Assembly: GCF_013410345.1 (NCBI RefSeq)
Contig: NZ_JACCFJ010000001.1
Span: forward strand, 744,001 to 808,000
Reading direction: 5' to 3'
Length of the DNA: 64,000 bases
Source: Saccharopolyspora hordei
GTDB lineage: Bacteria; Actinomycetota; Actinomycetes; Mycobacteriales; Pseudonocardiaceae
Below are positions 31,721 through 39,989 of the stretch, in pieces. The position numbers and the translations under genes are program-made. The notes under the pieces were generated by a model, which ran no database searches, was not told the DNA's origin, and saw nothing but the letters and a program-made list of their open reading frames with translations. Each line of letters starts with the position of its first letter. The stretch's first letter is position 1.

Positions 31721-32929
31721 TCAGGCGATGTGGCGGCCTGAAATGGCCCTGGCCACGACCAATTGCTGGATCTGCTCGGTGCCTTCGAAGATGTCGTAGA
31801 TCTTGGCGTCGCGGTGCATCCGCTCCACCGGGAACTCGCGGGTGTAGCCGTTGCCGCCGAGGATCTGGATGGCCCGCTCGGTCACCCAGGTGGCCACCCG
31901 GCCCGCCTTGAGCTTGGACATCGAGCCCTCACCGGCGGTGAAGCCACCGTTGCGGCCCAGCCACGCGGCCCGCCACACCAGCAGCCGGGCGGCGTCGATC
32001 TCCATCCGCATGTCGGCCAGGGTGAAGGCGATCGACTGGTTGTCGATGATCGGCCGACCGAAGGTCTCGCGCTGCTGCGCGTACTCCAGCGCGGTCTCGT
32101 AGGCCGCCCGCGCGATGCCGATGGCCTGCGCGCCGACCGTCGGGCGGGAGAGCTCGAAGGTCTTCATCGCCGCCTGCGCGCTGGCCTTGCCGCCCTCGCG
32201 GGACCGGGCCAGGCGCTCGTCCAGCTTCTCCTTGCCGCCCAGCAGGCAGCGGCCGGGGACGCGCACGTCGTCCAGGAACACGTCCGCGGTGTGCGAGGCG
32301 CGCAGGCCGTGCTTCTTGATCTTGCTGGGCGAGCTCAGGCCCTTGGTGCCCGGCGGGACCACGAACGCGGCCTGGCCGCGCGAGCCCAGCTCGGGGTCCA
32401 CCACCGCCTGCACCACGTGCACGTTGGCGATGCCGCCGTTGGTGGCCCACGCCTTCTGGCCGTTGAGCACCCACTCGTCCTTGGCCTCGTCGTAGACCGC
32501 GCGGGTGCGCATCGCGGAGACGTCCGAACCGGCGCCCGGCTCCGAGGAGCAGAACGCCGCCACCTTCGGGTCGTCGGCGTCGCCGTAGCACTGCGGCACC
32601 CACTCGGCCAGCTGGTCCGGGGTGCCCGCGGCGAAGATCCCGGCCACCGCGAGGGTGGTGCCGAAGATCGCCATGCCGATGCCGCCGTCGCCCCAGAACA
32701 GCTCCTCGTTGACGATCGGCAGCGACAGCCCGGTGTCGTCGGCCCAGAGCGTGGCCAGGGTCTCGAAGCCGTAGAGGCCGATCTTGGCGGCCTCCTGGAT
32801 GATCGGCCAGGGCGTCTCCTCGCGCTCGTCCCACTCGCGCGCGGCCGGGCGGATGGTCTGCTCGGCGAAGCCGTGCACCCAGTCCCGCAGCTCCTGCTGC
32901 TCCTCGCTCAGCTCCAGGGAAAAAGTCAT
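31721..32929 (-). CDS. Acyl-CoA dehydrogenase, target gene of the integrated element
   Basis: The 402-residue flavoenzyme introduces the alpha-beta double bond in acyl-CoA. FAD-binding CSSEPGAGSD and KAWATNGG segments, RETFGRPIIDNQSI, and the C-terminal GGNGYTREFPVERMHRDAKI followed by FEGTEQIQ (base Glu in FEGT) are intact. The start at 32929 gives the family N-terminus. The last about 28 codons come from the element, with silent differences from the displaced host copy. It lies downstream of an SCP2 protein gene in the same direction and 107 bp away. Confidence 0.93.
   Translation of the reverse strand: MTFSLELSEEQQELRDWVHGFAEQTIRPAAREWDEREETPWPIIQEAAKIGLYGFETLATLWADDTGLSLPIVNEELFWGDGGIGMAIFGTTLAVAGIFAAGTPDQLAEWVPQCYGDADDPKVAAFCSSEPGAGSDVSAMRTRAVYDEAKDEWVLNGQKAWATNGGIANVHVVQAVVDPELGSRGQAAFVVPPGTKGLSSPSKIKKHGLRASHTADVFLDDVRVPGRCLLGGKEKLDERLARSREGGKASAQAAMKTFELSRPTVGAQAIGIARAAYETALEYAQQRETFGRPIIDNQSIAFTLADMRMEIDAARLLVWRAAWLGRNGGFTAGEGSMSKLKAGRVATWVTERAIQILGGNGYTREFPVERMHRDAKIYDIFEGTEQIQQLVVARAISGRHIA
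31764..31806. repeat. attR core repeat
   Basis: Partner of 23138-23180. On the minus strand it encodes KIYDIFEGTEQIQQ, the catalytic glutamate loop of the acyl-CoA dehydrogenase. Confidence 0.8.
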
Positions 32930-33036
32930 CGTCGTCCGTTCCTCTGCGAGGTCGTCTCGTCCCGCGCGCGCAGAACGAGTGCTGTGACAGTTCCGTTCGG
33001 TCGAACCGCCGGAGCCGCCGGGCCAGTGCCCGGGGC

Positions 33037-33579
33037 TCAGGCCTTGGGGATCTGGAAGAGCTTGGTGAGCCCGGCGGCGAAGCCGAGGTCGCCGGCCACC
33101 TTGAGCTTGCCCTTCATGAACAGCATCGGGGCGGAGGCGTTGCTGGAGGCCAGCTTGAGGAACTCGACCGGCGTGACGGTGATGGTCACCCGGGGCTCGC
33201 GCTGCGGGTCCTTGCTGACCACGCACTTGCCGTCGGCCAGCACGCACTCGTAGCGCAGCAGGTCGTCCTCGCTGGTGCCGATCCGCCAGCGCACCACGGC
33301 CTCGGTCTTGCCCGCCTTGTCCGCCTTGTAGTGCTCGCCCATCCGGCGGAACACCTCGTCGAGGATGCGTTCACGCAGCTCCGGGCGGGCCATCACGGCC
33401 TCGACCTGCGCGTCCGAGGCGCGCGAGATCAGCCGGGCGAACTGCTCCGGGCGCAGGCCACTGAGGTCCGCCCCGTCGGCGTTCTCGGAGGCGGCCTCCA
33501 GCAGCGTGACGAACTCGTCCTCGCCGATCTTCTTCGGGTCGACCTCGCCGAGCGCGGCGATCGGATCGGTCTCGGGCAT
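33037..33579 (-). CDS. SCP2 sterol/lipid-binding domain protein
   Basis: The 180-residue protein has an N-terminal helical extension (about 65 residues) and an SCP2 fold with VRWRIGTSEDDLLRYECVLADG, VTITVTPVEFLKLASSN and FMKGKLKVAGDLGFAAGLTKLF. SCP2 proteins bind acyl-CoA, sterols or other lipids and often serve beta-oxidation. The ATG at 33579 is chosen because GGGAGG has 8-nt spacing there. It is the first gene after the TetR operator region and probably forms an operon with the acyl-CoA dehydrogenase. Confidence 0.85.
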   Translation of the reverse strand: MPETDPIAALGEVDPKKIGEDEFVTLLEAASENADGADLSGLRPEQFARLISRASDAQVEAVMARPELRERILDEVFRRMGEHYKADKAGKTEAVVRWRIGTSEDDLLRYECVLADGKCVVSKDPQREPRVTITVTPVEFLKLASSNASAPMLFMKGKLKVAGDLGFAAGLTKLFQIPKA

Positions 33580-33702
33580 CTTCGCCACCTCCCAGTGCCT
33601 GCCTGCGGTCGCGTCGCTCGTCCTCCGACCGTGCGCGGCTGGAGTGGTCCGAGCGGGTGCCGCGCGGAGCGCGGACAGCGGTCACCGGCAGGTCCTCGAC
33701 GC

Positions 33703-33740
33703 TTACCTACTCGCGAGTAAGACTACGTTCGAGTAGGTTC
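33703..33740. promoter_or_regulatory. Double TetR operator between SCP2 and tetR genes
   Basis: TTACCTACTCGCGAGTAAGA (33703-33722, containing the palindrome TACTCGCGAGTA) is followed by a second copy of the half-site CGAGTAGGTT (33730-33739). It matches the perfect palindrome at 36775-36800. The position in a divergent promoter region next to the TetR gene suggests autoregulation. Confidence 0.7.
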
Positions 33741-33808
33741 GAAGGCAAGCGGCCTGTCACGGCCGGAGTGATCTAGCCTGGCCGGGACCGACCAGCGTGC
33801 GAGGTGAC

Positions 33809-34456
33809 ATGGTTCAGGAGAACGGCCGTCCCCGGTCGCGGCGGCTGCCGCGAGAAGTCCGTGAACGGCAGATCCTGGACGCTGCCGTGGAGGTCTTCGC
33901 CGCGCACGGCTTCCACAACGCCTCGATGGACGAGATCTCCGAGGTCGCGGGCATCTCCAAGCCGATGATCTACGCCTACCTCGGGGCCAAGGACGAGCTG
34001 TTCGTCGCCTGCATCCGCCGCGAGGCCGCGCGGTTGATCGAGGCCATCGGCAGCGCGGTGGAGGACGGGCTGAACCCCGCCGAGCAGCTGTGGCGCGGCC
34101 TGCGGGTGTTCTTCGAGTACGTGCAGGCCAACCAGGCGGGCTGGACGGTGCTGCACCGGTGGGCCAACGCCCAGGGCGAACCGTTCGCCAGCGAGCTCTC
34201 CGAGTGGCGGGAGCGGGCGACCAGCCTCATCGCGGCGCTGCTGGCGCGGGCGACCGCGGGCTCGGCGCAGCCGATGCAGCCGGAGCAGACCGAGCCGTTC
34301 GCGACGGCGCTGGTCGGCGCCGGGGAGGCGCTGGTCGAGTGGTGGTTCGAGCACCCCGAGCACACCGCCGACGGCATGGCGATGCGGCTGATGAACATGG
34401 TCTGGATGGGCTTCGGCGACCTCGTCGAGGGTCGCTCCTACGCCCCCGGCTCCTGA
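33809..34456 (+). CDS. TetR family regulator of the lipid-metabolism cluster
   Basis: The 215-residue protein has an N-terminal helix-turn-helix (REVRERQILDAAVEVFAAHG, then FHNASMDEISEVAGISKPMI, then YLGAKDELF) and a C-terminal ligand-binding region of about 145 residues. TetR regulators in this position (compare Rv0238 near htdX-fabG4-fadA2, recalled) probably sense acyl-CoA. A TAGCCT -10 box is at 33774-33779 and a GAGGTG site precedes the ATG at 33809. Operator-like sequence lies both before this gene and between fabG4 and fadA2, defining a likely regulon. Confidence 0.87.
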   Translation: MVQENGRPRSRRLPREVRERQILDAAVEVFAAHGFHNASMDEISEVAGISKPMIYAYLGAKDELFVACIRREAARLIEAIGSAVEDGLNPAEQLWRGLRVFFEYVQANQAGWTVLHRWANAQGEPFASELSEWRERATSLIAALLARATAGSAQPMQPEQTEPFATALVGAGEALVEWWFEHPEHTADGMAMRLMNMVWMGFGDLVEGRSYAPGS

Positions 34457-34463
34457 GCCCGGG

Positions 34464-34492
34464 GCGACCGGCACCGGGCGGGTGCCGGTCGC
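34464..34492. terminator. Terminator between convergent tetR and MaoC genes
   Basis: A perfect 12-bp stem GCGACCGGCACC/GGTGCCGGTCGC with a 5-nt loop. Confidence 0.75.
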
Positions 34493-34500
34493 CGTCGCCG

Positions 34501-35331
34501 TCAGCGGACCGAGCCGAGCAGGTGCGGCTTGCCGGAGCGGGAGCGCAGCGCGAAGGCGACGCCGGCCCCCTCGCGCTGGGCCGCGAAGTCCACGGTGGCG
34601 GGCAGCAGCAGCGGCTTGCGGAACTCGACGTCCACCGTGCACCGGTCCGGCAGGCGCTCGGCGAGCGCCGCGAGGCAGCGGGCCTTCGACCACATCCCGT
34701 GGGCGATCGCCCGGCGGAAGCCGAACGCCTTGGCCGCCAGCGCGTTCAGGTGGATCGGGTTGCGGTCGCCGGACACCGCGGCATAGCGCCGCCCGGTGTC
34801 GCCCGGCACCCGCCAGGTCGCGGTCGGCTCCCCCGCCTCGTCGGTCGCGCGCTGCCCGGCGGCCTCGGCGGACCCCCTGCCGCGGCGCAGGTAGGTGCTG
34901 GTCTCCCGCCACACCACCTCGCCGTCCACCTCGGTCTCGGTGACGACGTCGAACTGCGTCCCCTTCGGGTGCGGGCGCAGGTCCGCCACCCGCACCCGCT
35001 GGGTCAGCACGTCGGTCACCCGCAGCGGTCGCTCCTGCTGGATGCGGTTGGCCACGTGCACCAGCCCGACCAGCGGGAACGGGAAACCGGGGTCGGTCAT
35101 CAGCCGCACCGACAGGCCGAAGGACAGCACGTGCGGGTAGGTGATCGGCAGCTCGTCGCGCAGCCCGAACCCGCACACCCGGTCGTACTCGGCGAGGTGG
35201 TCGCGGTCGACCTCGACGTCCCGCCGCACGTACTCGGTGTCCGGCAGCCGGTCGCCGCGCCGCGTCGGCCCGGTGACGACGGCCTTCGCGTACAGCGCGG
35301 ACAGCGATGGTGCAGTGCTCACTTCAGGCAT
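34501..35331 (-). CDS. htdX: MaoC-like 3-hydroxyacyl-thioester dehydratase (HtdX type)
   Basis: The 276-residue double hot-dog protein carries the hydratase-2 motif YAAVSGDRNPIHLNALAAKA in its C-terminal half (catalytic Asp and His), followed by AIAHGMWSKARCLAAL. It hydrates or dehydrates (R)-3-hydroxyacyl thioesters. Size and position beside a FabG4-type reductase and a FadA2-type thiolase match Rv0241c (HtdX) in M. tuberculosis (recalled). The start at 35331 gives MPEVSTAPSLS; the upstream ribosome-binding site is weak. Confidence 0.85.
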   Translation of the reverse strand: MPEVSTAPSLSALYAKAVVTGPTRRGDRLPDTEYVRRDVEVDRDHLAEYDRVCGFGLRDELPITYPHVLSFGLSVRLMTDPGFPFPLVGLVHVANRIQQERPLRVTDVLTQRVRVADLRPHPKGTQFDVVTETEVDGEVVWRETSTYLRRGRGSAEAAGQRATDEAGEPTATWRVPGDTGRRYAAVSGDRNPIHLNALAAKAFGFRRAIAHGMWSKARCLAALAERLPDRCTVDVEFRKPLLLPATVDFAAQREGAGVAFALRSRSGKPHLLGSVR

Positions 35332-35404
35332 GGGCAGTTCCGTTCCGTCGGAGGGGTCGTGAGTGCCGAGACCGGCTCCAACCGGCTTGCGCACTCACGA
35401 CCGG

Positions 35405-36744
35405 TCAGGCACCGAGCAGGCTCTGGCCGCAGACGCGGACGACGTTGCCGTTCACCCCGGCCGAGGCGGGGTTGGCGTACCAGGCGATGGTCTCCGCCAC
35501 GTCCACCGGCAGCCCGCCCTGCGTCATGCTGTTCATCCGGCGACCGGCCTCCCGCACGAACAGCGGGATCGCCGCGGTCATCTTGGTCTCGATGAACCCG
35601 GGGGCGACCGCGTTGATCGTGGCGCCGCGCTCCGCCGCCAGCGGTGCGCACGCCTGCACGTGCCCGATCACCCCGGCCTTGGACGCGGCGTAGTTGCCCT
35701 GCCCGACGTTGCCCGCGATGCCGCTCATCGACGACACCCCGATGATCCGCCCGCCCCGCCGCAGCGGGGAGCCGTCCGCGAGCAGGACCTCGTTGATCCG
35801 CTCCTGCGAGGTCAGGTTGACCGCCAGCACCGCGTCCCACTGCTGGCGGGACATCCGGCCGATCGTCTTGTCGCGGGTGATGCCCGCGTTGTGCACCACG
35901 ACGTCCACGCCGTCGTGCCGCTGCGCGACGTGGTCCGCGATGCGCTGCGGCGCGTCCTCGGCGGTGATGTCCAGCTGCAGCGTCGACCCGCCGATGCGGT
36001 TGGCGACCCGGGCCAGGTCCCCGCCCTGCGCGGGCACGTCCAGGCAGACCACGTGCGCCCCGTCGCGCGCCAGGGTCTCCGCGATGGCCTCGCCGATGCC
36101 CCGGGAGGCGCCGGTGACCAGCGCGACCTTGTCCTGGAGCGGCTTCTCCCAGTCCACGTCCGGGACCTCGGCGGGACCGATCCGCACCACCTGGCCGGAG
36201 ACGTAGGCGGACTTGGCCGACAGCAGGAACCGCAGCGTGGACTCCACCGCCCCCTCGGCCCCGTCGGCGACGTGGACCAGCTGGGCGGTCGCGCCGCGTT
36301 TGAGCTCCTTGCCCGCGGTGCGGACGAAGCCCTCCAGGGCGCGCTGCGCGGCCCGCTCCCGTGGGTCGGACACGGTCTCCGGCGGGGTGCCGAGCACGAC
36401 CAGCCGACCGCAGCGGTCGATCTGCCGGATCGTCGGGCTGAAGAAGGTGTGCAGCTCGTGCAGCTGCTCGCTGCTGCGGATGCCGGTGGCGTCGAAGACC
36501 AGCGCCGCGTAGCGCTCACCCTCGGCGGGCGTGCGGTGCACCTGGGCCTGGGCGTTCTTGGTGACGGACTCGATCGCCTCACCGAGCCGGGAACCGGGAG
36601 CGGCGCCGAGCAGCACGGGCCCGGCGACCACCGGGTCGCCCGGCCGGTGCCGGCGCAACGGTGTCGGCGCGGGCAGGCCGAGTCGCTTGACGACCTGCCG
36701 TCCGAGCGCGGACGAGGTGAACTGCTGGTATCGGTCGGCCATTG
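35405..36744 (-). CDS. fabG4: High-molecular-weight 3-oxoacyl-thioester reductase (FabG4 type)
   Basis: The 446-residue two-domain reductase has a degenerate N-terminal Rossmann/flavodoxin-like domain (about 1-205) and a C-terminal SDR domain with TGASRGIGEAIAE, HNAGITRDK (Asn), VSSMSG (Ser) and GNYAASKAG (Tyr, Lys), a complete catalytic tetrad. It reduces 3-oxoacyl-CoA with NADH. ATG 36744 is chosen because GGGAG is about 5 nt upstream; an earlier GTG adds three residues. Its start lies 31 bp from the palindromic operator and is divergent from the thiolase. Confidence 0.9.
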
Positions 36745-36774
36745 CCACTCCCACGGATGTCCGGTAGCTCGACG

Positions 36775-36800
36775 TCTAACCTACCCGCGGGTAGGTTAGA
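36775..36800. promoter_or_regulatory. Perfect 26-bp palindromic operator between fabG4 and fadA2
   Basis: The half-site TCTAACCTACCCG is followed directly by its exact complement. It lies midway between the two divergent starts (30 bp and 38 bp away) and so can block both promoters. It shares ACCTAC-CGCG-GTAGGT with the site before the TetR gene. Confidence 0.8.
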
Positions 36801-36838
36801 TTGACCAGGGAACGACGGAGCAACCAGGGAGTCAGGCC

Positions 36839-38119
36839 ATGGCCACCGCTCGACGAGTCGCGATCATCGGCGGCAACCGGATCCCGTTCGCGCGGTCCGG
36901 CGGCCCCTACGCCCGCGCCTCCAACCAGGACATGCTCACCGCTGCGCTGGACGGGCTGGTCGCCCGGTTCGGGCTGCAGGGCGAGCGGATCGGCGAGTTC
37001 GTGGCCGGGGCGGTGCTCAAGCACAGCCGCGACTTCAACCTCGCCCGCGAGACCGTGCTCGGCTCCGGGCTGGACCCGCGCACCCCCGCGCACGACGTGC
37101 AGATGGCCTGCGCGACCGGGCTGGAAGCCGTGGTCTCGGTGGCCAACAAGATCGCCCTCGGCCAGCTGGAGGTCGGCATCGCCGGTGGTGTCGACTCGGC
37201 CAGCGACGCGCCGATCGCGCTCAACGACGACCTGCGCCGCGTCCTGCTGCGCGCCAACCACGCCAAGACCGCGGCCGCTCGGCTCAAGGCGCTGACCGGT
37301 GTCCGCCCGCAGCACGTCGTGCCGGAGATCCCGCGCAACGCCGAACCGCGCACCGGGCTGTCCATGGGCGAGCACGCGGCCAAGACCGCGCTGGCCTGGG
37401 GCATCACCCGGGAGGAGCAGGACGAGCTGGCCGCGCGCAGCCACCAGCGGCTCGCCGCCGCCTACGAGCGCGGGTTCTTCGACGACCTGCTCACCTCGTA
37501 CCTGGGCCTGGCCCGCGACCAGAACCTGCGCCCGGACAGCTCGGTGGAGAAGCTCGCCAAGCTCAAGCCGGTGTTCGGCCGCGGTGAGGGCGCGACGATG
37601 ACGGCGGGCAACTCCACCCCGCTCACCGACGGCGCGGCCACCGTCCTGCTGGCCAGCGAGGAGTGGGCCGCGCAGCGGAAGCTGCCGGTGCTGGCCTACC
37701 TCGGTGACGTGGTGCCGGCGGCGGTGGACCACGTCAGCGGCGACGAGGGGCTGCTCATGGCCCCGGCGTACGCGGTGCCGCAGCTGCTGGACCGCACCGG
37801 CCTGTCGCTGGGCGACTTCGACTTCTACGAGGTGCACGAGGCGTTCGCCTCGCAGGTCCTGGCGACGCTCAAGGCCTGGCAGGACCCGGAGTTCTGCAAG
37901 GAGCGGCTGGGCCGCGACGAGCCGCTGGGCGAGATCGACCCGGAGAAGCTGAACGTGGTGGGCTCCTCGCTGGCGGCGGGTCACCCGTTCGCCGCGACGG
38001 GCGGCCGCATCGTGGCCACCCTGGCGAAGCTGCTCGCCGAGAAGGGCTCCGGCCGAGGTCTCATCTCCATCTGCGCCGCGGGCGGCCAAGGCATGACCGC
38101 CGTCCTCGAACGCCCCTGA
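36839..38119 (+). CDS. fadA2: Acetyl-CoA acetyltransferase / 3-ketoacyl-CoA thiolase (FadA2 type)
   Basis: The 426-residue thiolase has nucleophile Cys91 in QMACATGLE, the HEAFASQVL segment, the histidine of AAGHPFAATGGR and the second cysteine in CAAGGQGM. It cleaves 3-ketoacyl-CoA or condenses acetyl-CoA. GGGAG with 7-nt spacing precedes the ATG. The divergent arrangement with fabG4 equals the Rv0242c/Rv0243 pair (recalled), completing a dehydrogenase-hydratase-reductase-thiolase set in this cluster. Confidence 0.93.
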   Translation: MATARRVAIIGGNRIPFARSGGPYARASNQDMLTAALDGLVARFGLQGERIGEFVAGAVLKHSRDFNLARETVLGSGLDPRTPAHDVQMACATGLEAVVSVANKIALGQLEVGIAGGVDSASDAPIALNDDLRRVLLRANHAKTAAARLKALTGVRPQHVVPEIPRNAEPRTGLSMGEHAAKTALAWGITREEQDELAARSHQRLAAAYERGFFDDLLTSYLGLARDQNLRPDSSVEKLAKLKPVFGRGEGATMTAGNSTPLTDGAATVLLASEEWAAQRKLPVLAYLGDVVPAAVDHVSGDEGLLMAPAYAVPQLLDRTGLSLGDFDFYEVHEAFASQVLATLKAWQDPEFCKERLGRDEPLGEIDPEKLNVVGSSLAAGHPFAATGGRIVATLAKLLAEKGSGRGLISICAAGGQGMTAVLERP

Positions 38120-38195
38120 CCCGCCGGGCCGGGTGGCCGGCCCCGGTCCGGAACCGTCCTGCGGCGGTCCCGGCTGCGGGGATGGTGAGAGTGGA

Positions 38196-38232
38196 GGGCA
38201 CCTCCCGCCAACCCGGTTGGCGGGAGGTGCCC
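38196..38232. terminator. Long perfect hairpin after the thiolase gene
   Basis: Arms 38196-38213 and 38215-38232 are exact complements (GGGCACCTCCCGCCAACC), giving at least a 16-bp stem. It is 77 bp after the thiolase stop and has the GGGCACC/GGTGCCC ends seen in several other hairpins here. The rest of 38120-38488 shows no gene. Confidence 0.75.
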
Positions 38233-38488
38233 GCCGCGCCTGTGCGGGAAGGTGCCGGTCGGCCCGGCTCGGCGCGGGCGCACGCGTCCTCGGGGTCCGG
38301 TGCCGGTCCGGCTCCGCGGCTGCGGTCCGCGAGCCGGCGGGACCTGGCCGGACGCGGTGTCCACGGGAACCGGACGTCCCACTTCCACGGGAGAGACGTC
38401 CCCCGCTGGGGAGCGCCCGGTGCGTCGCGGAGCACGGGTGCCGCTGGTTCGGGTGGAAGATCGGCGGGGCTGCGGTCAGGCTCGGCGC

Positions 38489-39082
38489 GTGGCGGAGGAG
38501 AGCGCGTGGGGGTCGGGCGGACGGGTGCTCGCCCTCTCCGACGGCGTCTTCGCCATCGCGGCGACGCTGCTCGCCCTCGACCTGCGCGTGCCGGAGGGAC
38601 TGGGGCACGCGGAACTGCTCGGCGCGCTGCGGGCGCTGCTGCCCGCCCTGTTCGGCTACGCCCTCACCTTCCTGGTGATCGGCGTGCTGTGGCTGGGCCA
38701 CCACGAGCTGTTCGACGGCCTCCGCCGGGTGTCGCGGCCGGTCGCGACGGTGAACGTCGTGCTGCTCGGCCTGGTCGCGCTGCTGCCGTTCTCCTCGTCG
38801 GTGCTCGCCGACTACGGCGACGAGCCCGTCGTGGTGATCACCTACGCCGGCAACGTCGCCGCGATCGCGTGCGCGCAGCTGGCGATCGTCGCCATCGCGG
38901 TGCGCGACCGCAGCCTCCGGGGCCGGGCGCGGTGGGCGTTCGCCCCGTCCGCGGTCACCGCCGCGATCTTCGTGCTGTCCGTGCCGGTCGCGCTCGTGCG
39001 CCCGCAGTGGGCGACGGCCGGGTGGGTCCTGCTGGTCCCCGCGCACCTCGCGCTCACCCGCCTGGAACGCCGCTCCCCGTGA
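38489..39082 (+). CDS. TMEM175 family (DUF1211) potassium channel-like membrane protein
   Basis: The 197-residue protein has six hydrophobic helices and the family's first-helix motif RVLALSDGVFAIAATLLALD (the S-D-G core with Phe). TMEM175-type proteins form potassium-selective pores; bacterial ones are homotetramers with this size. The GTG at 38489 is the first start that keeps the motif near the N-terminus; it has no ribosome-binding site, and CAGGCT lies 6 nt upstream, so a leaderless message is possible. Longer starts extend into the hairpin region. Confidence 0.8.
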   Translation: MAEESAWGSGGRVLALSDGVFAIAATLLALDLRVPEGLGHAELLGALRALLPALFGYALTFLVIGVLWLGHHELFDGLRRVSRPVATVNVVLLGLVALLPFSSSVLADYGDEPVVVITYAGNVAAIACAQLAIVAIAVRDRSLRGRARWAFAPSAVTAAIFVLSVPVALVRPQWATAGWVLLVPAHLALTRLERRSP

Positions 39083-39150
39083 ACACGCCGATGCGGGTTT
39101 CTCGCCGGATCTCGGACCGGCGCGAGACGGCTGGACGCAGTCCGAGAACC

Positions 39151-39989
39151 ATGGACCCGGTGCGCAACCCCTTCGCGCCCGGCGCCGGGCAGCGGCCGCC
39201 CGAACTGGCCGGACGGGGCCGCGAGCTCGACGCCTTCGAGGTCGTGCTCGAACGCGTCGCCCGCGGCCGCCCCGAGCGCAGCCTGGTGCTCACCGGTCTG
39301 CGCGGTGTCGGCAGGACGCTGCTGCTCGGTGAGCTGCGGTCGATGGCGCTGCGCCACGGCTGGGGGACGGGCAAGGTCGAGGCGCGTCCGGAGGCCGGGC
39401 TGCGGCGACCGCTGTCCGCGGCGCTGCACCGCGCGATCCGCGACCTGGCGGTCCGCCACCGCGCACCGGACCGCGTCGAGCAGGTGCTCGCCGTGCTCAA
39501 GGCCTTCGCGCTCAGGGCCAACCCGGACGGCGCCAAGCTCCGCGACCGGTGGCAGCCGGGCATCGACGTGCCCGCCGCGCAGGGGCGCGCCGACCCCGGG
39601 GACATCGAGATCGACCTGGTCGAGCTGTTCCCCGAGGTCGCGGAGCTGGCCGCTGACGTCGGCGCCGGGATCACCCAGGACGCCCTGTTCACCATCTCCG
39701 GCGGCTACCCGTACTTCGTGCAGGCGTACGGGAAGGCGACCTGGGACGCGGCGGTGTGCAGCGAGATCACCGCGGAGGACGTGCGGCTGGCAGCGGGCGA
39801 TGGCGGAGCTGGTGGAGGGCCGCGACGAGCCCGACGGCGGCCGTCGCGCAGCACCTCCCGGGCCGCCCGTCCTCGCTGTCCCCGGCGCGGGACAGCCTCG
39901 TCAAGAAGGGGCTGGTGCACTCCAGCGAGCGCGGCCTCATCGCCTTCACCGTCCCGCACTCCGGCCGCTACCTGCTCCGGCAGGAGTGA
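39151..39989 (+). pseudogene. Decayed Orc1/Cdc6-like AAA ATPase with internal deletion and frameshifts
   Basis: The frame starts MDPVRNPFAPGAGQRPPELAGRG and runs through ERSLVLTGLRGVGRTLLLGEL, where the Walker A Lys is replaced by Arg. After LVELFPEVAELAADVGAGI it jumps directly to TQDALFTISGGYPYFVQAYG, so the about 100-130 residues with Walker B and sensors are missing. After ITAEDVRLA the C-terminal winged helix continues in other frames (MAELVEGRDEP, then HLPGRPSSLSPARDSLVKKG and FTVPHSGRYLLRQE). The gene is dead. Confidence 0.75.

Larger units (their letters stand above)
31118..31741 (+). pseudogene. Tyrosine recombinase (integrase), C-terminal catalytic fragment
   Basis: About 205 codons remain of a protein that is normally about 380-450 residues. 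The fragment begins at DFDFDEQVIRVRRQVKKLG and keeps HALRHYYASVTL (catalytic H-x-x-R), LAEILGHHDPGF and the nucleophile region LRIYAHMLP (Tyr). The N-terminal arm- and core-binding domains and the first catalytic Arg are missing; upstream sequence is the pentapeptide gene in antisense. Its stop lies inside the right attachment segment. Integration activity by this product is not expected. Confidence 0.85.
23138..31806. mobile_element. Integrated (probably defective) element in the 3' end of an acyl-CoA dehydrogenase gene
   Basis: The element of about 8.6 kb is bounded by 43-bp direct copies with a single mismatch (23138-23180 and 31764-31806). A tyrosine recombinase lies at the right end reading into the attachment site, the usual layout. 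The element brings its own replacement 3' end for the target gene, differing at silent positions but restoring nearly the same protein. Cargo is DUF397/Scr1-type regulation, two T7SS substrate cassettes and a pentapeptide protein. The recombinase and pentapeptide genes are both truncated at a common junction near 31118, and I see no replication or transfer gene, so it is likely immobile. It could be the remnant of an AICE or phage. Confidence 0.8.

Noticed and set aside
31052-31741. A complete short integrase
   Set aside because: The first residues before DFDFDEQ are antisense pentapeptide-gene sequence and the N-terminal recombinase domains are absent, so it is a fragment.
23138-31806. Integration at a tRNA gene
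   Set aside because: No cloverleaf-forming sequence is present at either border; the repeated sequence codes for the end of acyl-CoA dehydrogenase.
36776-39046. A 756-codon minus-strand frame across the thiolase and TMEM175-like genes
   Set aside because: It crosses a strong terminator hairpin and two well-supported plus-strand genes and has no recognisable domain.
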